Position numbers and translations under genes: made by a program
Shown: piece by piece, positions 36,496-45,424 of the stretch
Layout of the letters: each line of letters begins with the position of its first letter
Position numbering within the stretch: position 1 is the stretch's first letter
Source of the DNA: Halomonas sp. SpR1
GTDB taxonomy: Bacteria > Pseudomonadota > Gammaproteobacteria > Pseudomonadales > Halomonadaceae
Reading direction: 5' to 3'
Assembly: GCF_031010175.1 (NCBI RefSeq)
Contig: NZ_JAUAMB010000022.1
Span: forward strand, 1 to 64,000
DNA: 64,000 nt
The notes under the pieces: generated by a model
What the model saw: only the letters and a program-made list of their open reading frames with translations
What the model was told of the DNA's origin: nothing
Databases searched by the model: none

Positions 36496-36884
36496 GCATT
36501 ACGCGATACGGCACCGAAGGCGGCGTAGGCACCGGCGGTCAGAAGCTGCCCTTTGCCCGCGCCGTAGAGGCAGGCGGCTGGCTCTACGTTTCCGGCCAAA
36601 CACCCATGACCGATGGCGAAGTCGTCGAAGGCGGCATTGTAGAGCAGACCCGTCTCGCCTTCGACAACTGTCTGGCCATCATGCAAGAAGCAGGTTTCGG
36701 CGTCGAAGATGTGGTGCATGTCACCACCGTGCTGACCGATGCACGCTACTTCACGTCTTTCAACAAAGTATTCAAAGAGATATTTGGCGACAACCCACCG
36801 GCACGCATCTGCAGCGTTCAAGACCTGGTGGTGGATTGCAAAGTAGAAGTTGATGTGAAGTGTTTCCGCGCTGATCGCGCCTAA
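36492..36884 (+). CDS. RidA family enamine/imine deaminase
   Basis: The 130-aa RidA/YjgF-type protein hydrolyses reactive enamines or imines such as 2-aminoacrylate made by PLP dehydratases. It has AVEAGGWLYVSGQTP and the C-terminal ARICSVQDLV region; the usual catalytic Arg is present in that block. Its location next to a D-serine-dehydratase-like enzyme gives it an obvious job. The ATG overlaps the deacylase stop. Confidence 0.88.
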   Translation: MSITRYGTEGGVGTGGQKLPFARAVEAGGWLYVSGQTPMTDGEVVEGGIVEQTRLAFDNCLAIMQEAGFGVEDVVHVTTVLTDARYFTSFNKVFKEIFGDNPPARICSVQDLVVDCKVEVDVKCFRADRA

Positions 36885-36923
36885 ACAGCTAAAAAAGCAG
36901 CTAAAAACAAGTATCACAAAAAA

Positions 36924-37028
36924 GCGCCACACCCCGGCAAGGGTGCAGCGCCAGATTACCGCGTGATTAGGATCAAAAGCCCCGCGGTAATCGCTTCCAT
37001 TGTCTACCTTCGGCCGCGGCAACGGCCG
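36924..37028 (+). ncRNA. Candidate structured RNA leader before the sodium/solute symporter
   Basis: Three successive inverted repeats fill the ridA-symporter gap. H1 is GCGC plus CACCC pairing with GGGTG plus GCGC (36924-36951). H2 is a perfect 10-bp stem, GATTACCGCG (36954-36963) with CGCGGTAATC (36983-36992). H3 is CGGCCG twice (37011-37028). The symporter ribosome binding site AAGAGG follows. It matches no riboswitch class I recognise; it could instead be a pair of terminators or attenuators. Confidence 0.4.
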
Positions 37029-37052
37029 GATACACAACGATAAGAGGTTAAC

Positions 37053-38552
37053 ATGAACAGTCAAATATTCCTTGTCACCTTCGTGCTCTATATTGTCGCA
37101 ATGATTGTCTTCGGATGGTGGGTTTCAAGGCATAAGCGCGGTAGCGGTGACGACTTTCTACTCGGCGGGCGTAGCGTTCCACTCTTTCTTACCGTCGGCA
37201 CCACGGTTGCGACCATGGTGGGAACTGGCTCAAGCATGGGCGCCGTTGGGTTCGGTTACGCCAACGGCTGGGCAGGTGCTTTATACGGGCTTGGCGGTGC
37301 CGTGGGTATTTTGTTGCTCGCAGTCTGTTTTGCCCCGGTGCGCAAGCTGCGTTTTATGACCATGAGTGAGGAGCTGGCCTACTACGTGGGCGCCAACCGG
37401 CTGGTGCGCAATGTGGTCGCGCTACTTATCTATATTGCCTGTATCGGCTGGCTGGGCGCGCACATTCTGGGTGGCGGTCTCTACCTCTCCTGGATGGCGG
37501 GTATCGATCTAACCACTGCGCGCATTCTGGTGGCGTTGGGCTTCGGCATCTATTGTGTCGTCGGCGGTTACTTTGCGGTGATCTGGACAGATACTATTCA
37601 AGCCGTTGTGCTCTTCGCGGGCTTTATTTTAATGGCAATATTGGCGCTGGTAGAGGTTGGCGGCCTCTCAGGCCTTACAGAGGGCATGGATGCGGGCGCC
37701 ACCAGTTTTCTGGGTATTGGCCAAATTGGCGCACTACCGGCGCTGTCACTAGCCGCCGTTATTGCAATTGGTGTGCTGGCGACGCCCTCCTTTCGTCAGC
37801 GTATCTACTCGGGTAAATCAGTTGGGTCGGTACGCCGCTCGTTCTTAATCACCGGCGTTCTTTACCTGGGTTTTTCGATTATTCCCGCCATTATCGGCAT
37901 GGCCACCCACGCGCTTAATCCTGGGCTCGAAAATAGCAACTACGCCTTCCCTTTTCTGGCCACTGAAATCATGCCGCTGGGATTAGGTTTACTGCTATTG
38001 GTAGCGGGTCTCTCCGCTACGATGTCGAGCGCCAGCTCCGATGCCATCGCCGGGGTGTCCACGCTTATTCGCGATCTCTATGTACTGGCCACCGGCCGCA
38101 CGCCCTCAGCGCGCAACGTGGTGCGCTTTTCGCGCATTGCGTTAGTGGCAACCATTGGTCTGGCGCTATTGTTTGCGTTGGCCTCTGACAACGTCATTAC
38201 CTATATCACCCGCATGATCTCGACGATTCTGTCAGGGCTGTTTGTGAGTGCCATGCTGGGCCGCTTCTGGTCGCGCTATAACTGGCAGGGTGCTATCGCC
38301 ACGCTTGTTTGTGCCTCGGTGACTTCCTTAACGATTATTGCCAACAGCGAGTGGACGTCCTTCTGGGGCAACCCCAGCATTCCCGCCGTGCTAGTAGCGC
38401 TGGTAGCGGGCGTGGTAGTTAGTCTGATGACGCCCGCATCCCGGGTTACCTCCGCTCAGGCGCTGGCGATTCTTGACCAAGAGCGTAAGCGAATGGAGCA
38501 AGTGCCCGAGCCGACACTAACCAGTGCAGAAGCGCCTTCTACTGCGCGCTAA
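37053..38552 (+). CDS. Sodium:solute symporter (SSS family)
   Basis: The 499-aa integral membrane symporter has about 13 predicted transmembrane segments and the SSS core VGTGSSMGAVGFGYANGWAG and GLSATMSSASSDAIAGVSTL. Following the D-aminoacylase and ridA genes on the same strand, it likely imports D-amino acids or their N-acyl forms with sodium. AAGAGG precedes the ATG. The gene ends at a strong bidirectional terminator shared with uxuB. Confidence 0.9.
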   Translation: MNSQIFLVTFVLYIVAMIVFGWWVSRHKRGSGDDFLLGGRSVPLFLTVGTTVATMVGTGSSMGAVGFGYANGWAGALYGLGGAVGILLLAVCFAPVRKLRFMTMSEELAYYVGANRLVRNVVALLIYIACIGWLGAHILGGGLYLSWMAGIDLTTARILVALGFGIYCVVGGYFAVIWTDTIQAVVLFAGFILMAILALVEVGGLSGLTEGMDAGATSFLGIGQIGALPALSLAAVIAIGVLATPSFRQRIYSGKSVGSVRRSFLITGVLYLGFSIIPAIIGMATHALNPGLENSNYAFPFLATEIMPLGLGLLLLVAGLSATMSSASSDAIAGVSTLIRDLYVLATGRTPSARNVVRFSRIALVATIGLALLFALASDNVITYITRMISTILSGLFVSAMLGRFWSRYNWQGAIATLVCASVTSLTIIANSEWTSFWGNPSIPAVLVALVAGVVVSLMTPASRVTSAQALAILDQERKRMEQVPEPTLTSAEAPSTAR

Positions 38553-38571
38553 CAGGTAGTCATTAGTACCC

Positions 38572-38608
38572 AAAAACCCCGCTGATTTAATCAATCAGCG
38601 GGGTTTTT
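38572..38608. terminator. Bidirectional Rho-independent terminator
   Basis: AAAAACCCCGCTGATT pairs perfectly with AATCAGCGGGGTTTTT around the loop TAATC. It has T-tracts on both strands and so ends both the plus-strand symporter transcript and the long minus-strand uronate transcript ending with uxuB (stop at 38620). Confidence 0.95.
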
Positions 38609-38619
38609 AATACAAGTAT

Positions 38620-40080
38620 TTATAGCGCTGCGAGCGCCTCACGCAACCCGCCCTGGGTCAATGTTTGATACGCCGCCAACACCGCCTGTGCAAACGCCTT
38701 GTCTTTTGCCAGTGCGTTAGGCACCACATCGTCTATGGCCAAAAAGGCGGCTACTAGTGCAGTGCTATCGGAACCGTGTGCCTGGTGAAGCGAGGCAAAA
38801 CGCGCGGCCAGCGGGTCATCAACGCTGTAGCTATTCCCCAGCAAATCTTCGCCTGCGGTGTAGCGAATCCAGGCTGCCATTCCCAGCGCCACACAGGGTG
38901 ACGTTTGGCCCGCGTTAGCACGTTCCAACGTGCCAGTTAGCCAGCGCTGCGGTAGCTTTTGGCTGCCATCCATAGCGATTTGCTGCAGACGATGACGCAA
39001 ACTGTCATTGGCAAAGCGCGCCAGCAGCGATTCAGCGTAAGCATCTAAATCGATGCCTTCGGGCATCTGTAGCGTAGGTGCTGCCTCTTCAAGCATATAG
39101 CGGCGCAACAACGCCCGAAGCTCACCCTGATTGACGCTGTCATAGACCGTTTCGATACCTGCAAGTGCACCAAGATAGGCCAACAAGGAGTGGCTGCCAT
39201 TGAGCATACGTAGCTTCATGGTTTCAAACGGCGCCACGTCAGCAACCATCTCGACGCCCTCCGCTTCCCAGTCTGGCCGCCCCATGGGGAAGTTATCTTC
39301 CACCACCCACTGAGAGAAAGCTTCACATACCACCGCATTGGGATCATTAACCCCCAGCGCCGCCAAGCGTTCGAAGTCACCGTCGGTCATCGCGGGTACG
39401 ATGCGATCCACCATACTGCAGGGAAACGCCACCTTATTGGCTATCCAACTGGCTAATTCCGCATCACGCTGCTTGGCAAGCTGCATCACCGCCTGGCGTG
39501 TTCGCTTACCGTTATCCGGCATATTGTCGCAGGAGAGTACTGTAAAAGGGGCGATACCTGCTTCGCGCCGCCGAGCTAACGCTTCCACCAATAAACCTGG
39601 GGCGGTGCGTGGCTGCCGGGGCGAGGCGATATCGCCGATAATCATCGGATCATCGACTCTTAACTCACCGCTGGCAGGGTTAAGAAAGTAGCCCTTCTCG
39701 GTCACTGTCAGAGTGACAATTCGCGTATCAGCAGAGGCCATTCGCGCCAGCAGCGCTTCCCCGTCACGCCCCCAGTTCCCTGCACCATCACGCCCAGAGA
39801 ACAACGTTTCTTCGATCACGCCTATTTCGCGCAGCGTAATGCTTTCGCTGTCCGCGTACTCAGCCACATGATAGCGATGCCCTGCCACGCTTAAACCGTC
39901 CACCAAACCAATGCTTGAGCGTAGGTTAGCGCTGCATACACCCCAGCCAGTATCGCCGCTGCGCTGACGATAGCGCTCTAAATAGACCGCCTGATGGGCG
40001 CGGTGGAAAGCGCCTAAGCCTAAATGAACAAACCCGATCTGGCCGCTTTTGGGCATGGCATCAATACATTGCTGGTTCAT
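38620..40080 (-). CDS. uxuB: Fructuronate reductase / mannitol dehydrogenase family
   Basis: NAD-dependent polyol dehydrogenase family enzyme, 486 aa, assigned as D-mannonate oxidoreductase (D-fructuronate to D-mannonate) from its neighbours uxaC and manD. It has the N-terminal GFVHLGLGAFHRAHQAVY, SCDNMPDNG, VDRIVPAM and the catalytic K-x4-N-x2-H in KLRMLNGSHS. I favour the ATG at 40080, with GGGAG ten bases upstream; a GTG at 40086 is possible. Tagaturonate or mannitol activity cannot be excluded. Confidence 0.86.
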   Translation of the reverse strand: MNQQCIDAMPKSGQIGFVHLGLGAFHRAHQAVYLERYRQRSGDTGWGVCSANLRSSIGLVDGLSVAGHRYHVAEYADSESITLREIGVIEETLFSGRDGAGNWGRDGEALLARMASADTRIVTLTVTEKGYFLNPASGELRVDDPMIIGDIASPRQPRTAPGLLVEALARRREAGIAPFTVLSCDNMPDNGKRTRQAVMQLAKQRDAELASWIANKVAFPCSMVDRIVPAMTDGDFERLAALGVNDPNAVVCEAFSQWVVEDNFPMGRPDWEAEGVEMVADVAPFETMKLRMLNGSHSLLAYLGALAGIETVYDSVNQGELRALLRRYMLEEAAPTLQMPEGIDLDAYAESLLARFANDSLRHRLQQIAMDGSQKLPQRWLTGTLERANAGQTSPCVALGMAAWIRYTAGEDLLGNSYSVDDPLAARFASLHQAHGSDSTALVAAFLAIDDVVPNALAKDKAFAQAVLAAYQTLTQGGLREALAAL

Positions 40081-40085
40081 AGTCA

Positions 40086-41366
40086 CTACTCTCCCATCAG
40101 CAAGTTAGGCAACCAAAGCGAAATCGCGGGGACATAGGTCACCAACAACAACACCGCTAAGTTGCAGAGCAAAAATGGCACGATGGCTCTTGCCACCGTC
40201 AGCATAGGTAGTTTGCCAATCCCGGCCACCACGAATAGGCACACGCCCACCGGCGGAGTGGTTAAACCGATCATCAGGTTCAACACTGCGATCACTGCAA
40301 AATGCACCGGATCAACACCGACACCCGTGGCTACCCCCACCAATGCAGGGAATAGAATTATTAAGGCGGCGATGGTCTCCATAAAAGCGCCGACAAACAG
40401 CAGAATCAGATTAAGAATGAGTAAAACAATCAGTGGGTTATCGCTGAAAGAGAGAATAAGCGCAGCGATCATCTGGGGAATTTGTTCGCTGGTGAGTATC
40501 CAGCCAAACAGGTTCGCCAAACCGACCATCAGCAACAGTGCCGAAGAGGTTAATACGGTGTCTGACAAAATCGCCGGGAGCTTTTTCCACGACAGGCCTT
40601 TATACACATACATGCCGACGACCAAGGCATAGAGGCAAGCCACAATAGACGCTTCGGTGGGGGTAAAGAAGCCGCCAATGATGCCGTAGAGAATAATCAC
40701 GGTCATCAGCAGCGCCCAGAAGGCCGTTTTGGCTTCGCGCAGCAGTTGCAAAAAAGGTACCCGCTGCTCTTTAGGATAACCACGCCGAACGGCCAAAATA
40801 TACACAGTGACCATCATGGCGAGACCCATCAAAAGCCCAGGCACTGCACCCGCCAGGAACATCCGCCCGACCGAAATACCGCTCAGCGACCCTGCGATAA
40901 TCATCGGCACGCTGGGGGGTATAATTGGCCCAACGGTTGACGAGGCAGCGGTGACCGCGGCGGCAAACGGCTTGTCATAACCCGAGCGCGCCATACCGGG
41001 AATCATCACCGAACCGATGCTGGCTGAATCGGCAACTGCCGTGCCGGAGATACCGCCAAAAATCATCGATCCCGCCACGTTGGCCAAACCAAGACCGCCG
41101 CGAATATGGCCTAACAGCGCGTTGGAGAAACGCACGATATGATCGGTAATATTGCCCACATTCATTAAATTGCCGGCCAGCACAAAGCCGGGAATACAGA
41201 GCAGCACGAAGGTATCGATACCCGCGTACATACGCTGCGGCACAATGGTCAATGAAATGCCTTCAAGCAGAAGGTAAGAGAGCGAGGCTAACCCCAACGC
41301 AAACGCAATGGGCATGCCCACCAAAAGCAAAACCAAGAAAACGCTAAACAGGATAATAACTTCCAT
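40086..41366 (-). CDS. TRAP transporter large permease DctM (TRAP-B)
   Basis: The 426-aa permease has about twelve transmembrane segments and the DctM motifs GGISGTAVADSASIGS and TAASSTVGPIIPPSVPMIIAG. It starts at the ATG at 41366, two bases after the dctQ stop; a longer frame to 41402 is not credible. Its TAG stop touches the possible uxuB GTG start. Part of the second TRAP system in the uronate region. Confidence 0.93.
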   Translation of the reverse strand: MEVIILFSVFLVLLLVGMPIAFALGLASLSYLLLEGISLTIVPQRMYAGIDTFVLLCIPGFVLAGNLMNVGNITDHIVRFSNALLGHIRGGLGLANVAGSMIFGGISGTAVADSASIGSVMIPGMARSGYDKPFAAAVTAASSTVGPIIPPSVPMIIAGSLSGISVGRMFLAGAVPGLLMGLAMMVTVYILAVRRGYPKEQRVPFLQLLREAKTAFWALLMTVIILYGIIGGFFTPTEASIVACLYALVVGMYVYKGLSWKKLPAILSDTVLTSSALLLMVGLANLFGWILTSEQIPQMIAALILSFSDNPLIVLLILNLILLFVGAFMETIAALIILFPALVGVATGVGVDPVHFAVIAVLNLMIGLTTPPVGVCLFVVAGIGKLPMLTVARAIVPFLLCNLAVLLLVTYVPAISLWLPNLLMGE

Positions 41367-41368
41367 GC

Positions 41369-41947
41369 TTACGACTCCTGAGGGGAGGCTGAGGAGCGAC
41401 ACATTGCGATAATTCCCTCAACACACCCCAGCAAGCTGTAGACCAGGAGTAGCGCAAAGGTGACGACCGTTGAGAAAAAGATATACAGCATGGGAACACG
41501 CAGCGTTGGCGAGGTCTGCCAGGCGCCGTTTTGTGCATACTGCCAAGCGTACGGCAGCACCAGAAAGGCAAATAGACCAATCAGCGCACAGATCAACACT
41601 TGAAAAGCCGCCTGCATCCGCGGCCCCAGCAGGTGATGAAAAAGCTCAACGCTGATGTTTCGGTTCTGGCGCAGCACCACACCCGCGGATAGCGCCACCA
41701 TATAGATAAACAGATAGCGCGAGAGCTCTTCCGTCCAGGCTATCGAAAACGGCAAAAATAGCCGTGAACAAATTTGCAGCAGTACCGTGGCGGCAATGGC
41801 AACGAGCGCCACAACCGCCAAGCTCAGAAAGCACGTATCTACCCAGCCAATCACACGCCCGATAGGGCCTTCTAGCTTAGGCACCGCCGACATTGAAGCC
41901 AGGCTCTCCAACGCTTCCTGTTCAAGCGCTTTTTGATCCGAGTTCAT
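41369..41947 (-). CDS. TRAP transporter small permease DctQ (TRAP-B)
   Basis: The 192-aa subunit has a cytoplasmic N-terminal extension of about 35 residues and four transmembrane segments. The segment RLFLPFSIAWTEELSRYLFIYMVALSAG is split between helices 1 and 2 in the usual way. Three in-frame starts exist (41974, 41953, 41947); AAGGAT is best spaced for the ATG at 41947. It lies between dctP-B and dctM-B. Confidence 0.88.
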   Translation of the reverse strand: MNSDQKALEQEALESLASMSAVPKLEGPIGRVIGWVDTCFLSLAVVALVAIAATVLLQICSRLFLPFSIAWTEELSRYLFIYMVALSAGVVLRQNRNISVELFHHLLGPRMQAAFQVLICALIGLFAFLVLPYAWQYAQNGAWQTSPTLRVPMLYIFFSTVVTFALLLVYSLLGCVEGIIAMCRSSASPQES

Positions 41948-41987
41948 CACCATATCCTTATAGGCAAGCTGCATAGGCAGTTCGAAG

Positions 41988-42012
41988 ATGGGCCAGCAAG
42001 ATGCCAGCCCAT
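41988..42012 (-). other. Hairpin between dctP-B and dctQ-B
   Basis: ATGGGC (41988-41993) and GCCCAT (42007-42012) form a 6-bp stem around a 13-base loop, in the gap between dctP and dctQ. Such intercistronic hairpins commonly protect or attenuate the message so that the binding protein is made in excess over the permeases. Confidence 0.45.
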
Positions 42013-42042
42013 CGCCATTACCAATTCACTGCAAATACGACC

Positions 42043-43011
42043 TTACAAATCCTGGATAGCGTCAAAGAGCTCGCGCTGCTCGTCGGTTAAGGCCTCAAGC
42101 ACGGCGGGACGGGCTTTCTCTGCGAAGGCATCGACGTCGACTTCCACGAACTCCATGCCACGTTCCTGAAGCGCTTGTTCAAGACGTGCCTGGTCATCCA
42201 CGAAAAGCTCGGCCTGATACGTTTGCATTGTTTGAGCGGCATCACGAACCACCTGCTGAAGTTCGTCAGGCATGCTTTCCAGCTGGTTACGACCAATCAC
42301 CACATAGATCCAGCTGCGCACATGGCCGGTCATGTTGACGTAGTCCTGCACCTCATTGAAGCTGGCGCTTTCGATCAGGCTAAGCGGGTTTTCCTGGCCT
42401 TCCAGGGTATTTTGCTGCAGTGCGGTAAACACTTCGCTAAACGCCATCGGGGTGGGACGCGCGCCCATTGCCTGCCAGGTATCGACGAACAGCGGTACGT
42501 TCGGTACGCGTAGACGTAGCCCATCCAGCTCATCAGGCGTGCGGATAGGCCGATTGGAGGTCAGCTCCCGTGGCCCACGCTCAAACCATGCCAGGGGCAC
42601 CAGGTTAGTGCGCTCGGTGATCTGGGCTTCAATCTCAGCACCGATGTCACCATTCACCGCCGCATGGAGGTGTTCGGAGTCTCGAAAGGCGTAAGGTACC
42701 GCCATCATCGCGGCTTTCGGCGCCCAGTTCTGTAAGCTCTCGCCGGTGATGGTCATATCCGCCGTGCCCAGCTGAATACTATTGATCACGTCCATTTCGT
42801 TACCCAGTTGCTCACTGGGGTAGAGACGCACCTCAATCTGCCCGTCGGAGTTGGCTTCGACCTCCTCTTTAAACTTCTCAGCGGCCTGGTGCCAAATGTT
42901 CTGCTCGTTGGCTAAATGGCCAAAGCGCAGGGTGTAATCTGCCGCCATTAAGGAATGGCTGCCTAGCATAGCGGCCCCAAGAACAGCGCTGGTGATCAGT
43001 TGTTTAATCAT
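42043..43011 (-). CDS. TRAP transporter solute-binding protein DctP (TRAP-B)
   Basis: The 322-aa periplasmic receptor has a signal peptide (about 1-24, ending SHSLMAAD) and the family region LRLRVPNVPLFVDTWQAMGA plus TLEGQENPLSLI. The ligand is likely a sugar acid such as a hexuronate or aldonate, since the genes around it are uxaC, manD, rspB-like and uxuB. I use the ATG at 43011; the open frame up to 43101 is upstream leader. Confidence 0.92.
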   Translation of the reverse strand: MIKQLITSAVLGAAMLGSHSLMAADYTLRFGHLANEQNIWHQAAEKFKEEVEANSDGQIEVRLYPSEQLGNEMDVINSIQLGTADMTITGESLQNWAPKAAMMAVPYAFRDSEHLHAAVNGDIGAEIEAQITERTNLVPLAWFERGPRELTSNRPIRTPDELDGLRLRVPNVPLFVDTWQAMGARPTPMAFSEVFTALQQNTLEGQENPLSLIESASFNEVQDYVNMTGHVRSWIYVVIGRNQLESMPDELQQVVRDAAQTMQTYQAELFVDDQARLEQALQERGMEFVEVDVDAFAEKARPAVLEALTDEQRELFDAIQDL

Positions 43012-43097
43012 TGTCGTTCTCCTGCACACGAGTGTTGTTGGTTGTTGGTTGCAGCTTCTAATTGCGTGTGGGTTGGCGTGGGTTGGTTTAGCACCCT

Positions 43098-44120
43098 TCA
43101 AGCGCCGATTTGGATCAGCACTTTGCGGGCCTCTTCTGGTCGATGATCAAGCATGTCGATGGCATTGGGCATGTCACTTAGTGGCAGCCGGTGGCTGACT
43201 AACGCCAACGGATCCAACTGCCCACTTGCCATTAGCTTAAGCACCTCCGGAAACTTACGGTTGTTGAGTCGCGAACCGACCAGGGTCAGCTCTTTCTTAA
43301 TCACCTCTAGCTGCACAAGATCACTGGGCTGAACGCTAAAACCCAGCAAACCAATGCGCCCTGCTGGAGATGCCAGGCGCAGCATTTGTGGCAACAGCGC
43401 AGGCACGCAGGCCGCATCGGCAATCAGCGGCACGCCTTCACCTTGGGTTAAAGCAAGCACCTCTTTTTCCACATCCTGCTCGCGGCTATTAAATACCTGC
43501 GTTGCCCCAAGCTGTTTTGCCGCCACTAACCGCTCATTAATAACGTCAGTGACGATGACCTCTTCGATACCCTTGGCCAGAGCCATCTGCAGGATCGTCA
43601 GACCGATAACGCCGGCGCCCAGAATCATAAGTCGATCACCAGGGTGCGGCTGCATACGAGCAAGCACGTTGGCAGCAATGGTGTAAGGCTCAACCAAGGC
43701 AGCAGCGTCCAGCCCTATATGCTCGGGTAGTGGGTGCACGTTAGCCGCGGGGACGGCAACAAACTCTTCAAAGCCACCATCGCGATGCACTCCGATCACC
43801 TCAAGTGAACTGCATACATTGGGTCGGCCAATACGGCAGGGGTAGCACTCACCACAACTAATAACCGGGTCAACGCACACGCGATCTCCGACGGCAACGT
43901 CGAGCACACCTTCCCCCACTGCTTCCACTACCCCGGCAAACTCATGGCCGGTGATACGCGGAAAGCGTACAAAGGCGTTGTCGCCATGGATAATATGCAT
44001 ATCCGAGCCGCAGATCCCGGCAAATGCCACACGCACTAGCGCTTCACCTGCGGCTACCTTGGGCGGCTCAACATCCGCGACCTGATAGTCGTGAGGCGCC
44101 TTCACCTGGAATGCTTTCAT
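43098..44120 (-). CDS. Zinc-dependent alcohol dehydrogenase (RspB-like, probable L-gulonate 5-dehydrogenase)
   Basis: The 340-aa medium-chain dehydrogenase has catalytic zinc ligands Cys37 and His59-Glu60 (GICGSD, GHEFAG), the structural zinc set C89, C92, C95, C103, and an NAD loop in MILGAGVIGLTIL. Adjacent to a ManD/RspA-type dehydratase it forms an RspA-RspB pair. In related halophiles this pair is reported to act in L-gulonate catabolism, oxidising L-gulonate to D-fructuronate; the match here is by context and family, not proven. Confidence 0.83.
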   Translation of the reverse strand: MKAFQVKAPHDYQVADVEPPKVAAGEALVRVAFAGICGSDMHIIHGDNAFVRFPRITGHEFAGVVEAVGEGVLDVAVGDRVCVDPVISCGECYPCRIGRPNVCSSLEVIGVHRDGGFEEFVAVPAANVHPLPEHIGLDAAALVEPYTIAANVLARMQPHPGDRLMILGAGVIGLTILQMALAKGIEEVIVTDVINERLVAAKQLGATQVFNSREQDVEKEVLALTQGEGVPLIADAACVPALLPQMLRLASPAGRIGLLGFSVQPSDLVQLEVIKKELTLVGSRLNNRKFPEVLKLMASGQLDPLALVSHRLPLSDMPNAIDMLDHRPEEARKVLIQIGA

Positions 44121-44182
44121 TGACGTAAATCTCCTTACCCGCGCTTTTAGTTACCACTGCACCAGTTACCCATGCCCCTGGC

Positions 44183-45394
44183 TCACCAATGCCACAGAGT
44201 GCCATCTTCCAACCGGTTTACCGGCAGGCTGGCGCGCTTATAGGGGTATTGCTTGGCTAGTTGCTCGTCAATATCAACGCCGTGACCCGGCTTTTCGCCG
44301 ACAATGAAATGGCCGTCCTCAAAGCGATAATCGTGGGGAAAGACCTCGTCAGTGGCACTGGTATGCGGCATATACTCCTGGATACCAAAGTTGGGTACCC
44401 AGGTATCAAAGTGAATCGCCGCACCCAGGCACACCGGCGAAAGATCCGTTGGGCCGTGGAAGCCGGTGCGCACGTGGTACAGCCCTGCCAAATCGGCGAT
44501 GCGGCGCATATGGGTAATACCCCCCGCATGGGTTAGGGTGGCGCGTATATAGTCGATCCACTGATTCTCGATCAGTGCTTTGGCGTCATACAGGCTATTA
44601 AAGACCTCGCCCACGGCCAGCGGCGTGGTGGTGTGCTGGCGAATAAGCCCAAACGCCTCCTGATTTTCAGCCGGCACGCAGTCTTCAAGCCAGAATAGAT
44701 GGTAGGGCTCAACCTCTTTGCCCAAGCGCGCAGCCTCAATGGGTGTCAGGCGATGATGAACATCGTGCAGAACATGTAGGTCTTCACCGAAGCGCTCCCG
44801 CACGGCGGCAAAAAGTTTAGGTACATGATTTAAGTATTTGCTGGTACTCCAGACGTGCTCGGCGGGTAAATCAGAATCGGCAGGCTCATAGGGTTCGCCA
44901 TCTTTTTTGGCGACACCATAAATACTGGCAATACCGGGCACGCCGGCTTGCACGCGTACCGCTTTGTAGCCCTCATCAACATGGCGGGCTACCTCTTCCA
45001 GGCAGGCTTCGATATCACGCCCCGTTGCATGGCCATAGACCATCACTCGCTCACGGCTTTTACCGCCGAGCAATTGATACAGCGGCATGCCTGCAAGCTT
45101 TGCCTTAATGTCCCAAAGCGCCATATCAACAGCGGCAATGGCACTCATAGTGACAGGCCCACGCCGCCAGTAAGCGCCGCGGTAAAGGTAGTGCCAGATA
45201 TCTTCAATGCGACCGGCATCACGCCCAATCAGGGTCGGTAACACATGCTCTTCCAGGTAGGCGACCACCGCCAACTCACGGCCATTTAAGGTGGCATCGC
45301 CTATCCCATACACGCCTGATTCGGTAACAATTTTTAGTGTTACAAAGTTGCGGCCTGGAGACGTTACGATTAAATATGCATCGCTAATGATCAT
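44183..45394 (-). CDS. manD: D-mannonate dehydratase ManD/RspA type (enolase superfamily)
   Basis: Dehydrates D-mannonate to KDG. The 403-aa protein has the opening [11 protein letters not shown], the block [20 protein letters not shown], the metal/base regions [17 protein letters not shown] and AVGEVFNSL, and [10 protein letters not shown] near the C-terminus. The residue after His-Gly is Pro315. As I recall, Ala versus Pro near this position separates high- from low-efficiency members, so this may be a dual-function D-mannonate / L-gulonate-pathway enzyme. E. coli-type UxuA is a different family and is absent. Confidence 0.88.
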   Translation of the reverse strand: MIISDAYLIVTSPGRNFVTLKIVTESGVYGIGDATLNGRELAVVAYLEEHVLPTLIGRDAGRIEDIWHYLYRGAYWRRGPVTMSAIAAVDMALWDIKAKLAGMPLYQLLGGKSRERVMVYGHATGRDIEACLEEVARHVDEGYKAVRVQAGVPGIASIYGVAKKDGEPYEPADSDLPAEHVWSTSKYLNHVPKLFAAVRERFGEDLHVLHDVHHRLTPIEAARLGKEVEPYHLFWLEDCVPAENQEAFGLIRQHTTTPLAVGEVFNSLYDAKALIENQWIDYIRATLTHAGGITHMRRIADLAGLYHVRTGFHGPTDLSPVCLGAAIHFDTWVPNFGIQEYMPHTSATDEVFPHDYRFEDGHFIVGEKPGHGVDIDEQLAKQYPYKRASLPVNRLEDGTLWHW

Positions 45395-45424
45395 AGTGAG
45401 TCCATCACAAGAAGTAAGAAGAAA

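Noticed and set aside
36918..36951. Terminator of ridA
   Set aside because: The stem is good, but the homopolymer is an A-run before it, giving a U-tract only on the opposite strand, where there is no gene to terminate.
44183..45394. Conventional UxuA mannonate dehydratase
   Set aside because: The sequence is an enolase-superfamily ManD/RspA protein, not the UxuA (xylose isomerase-like) family.
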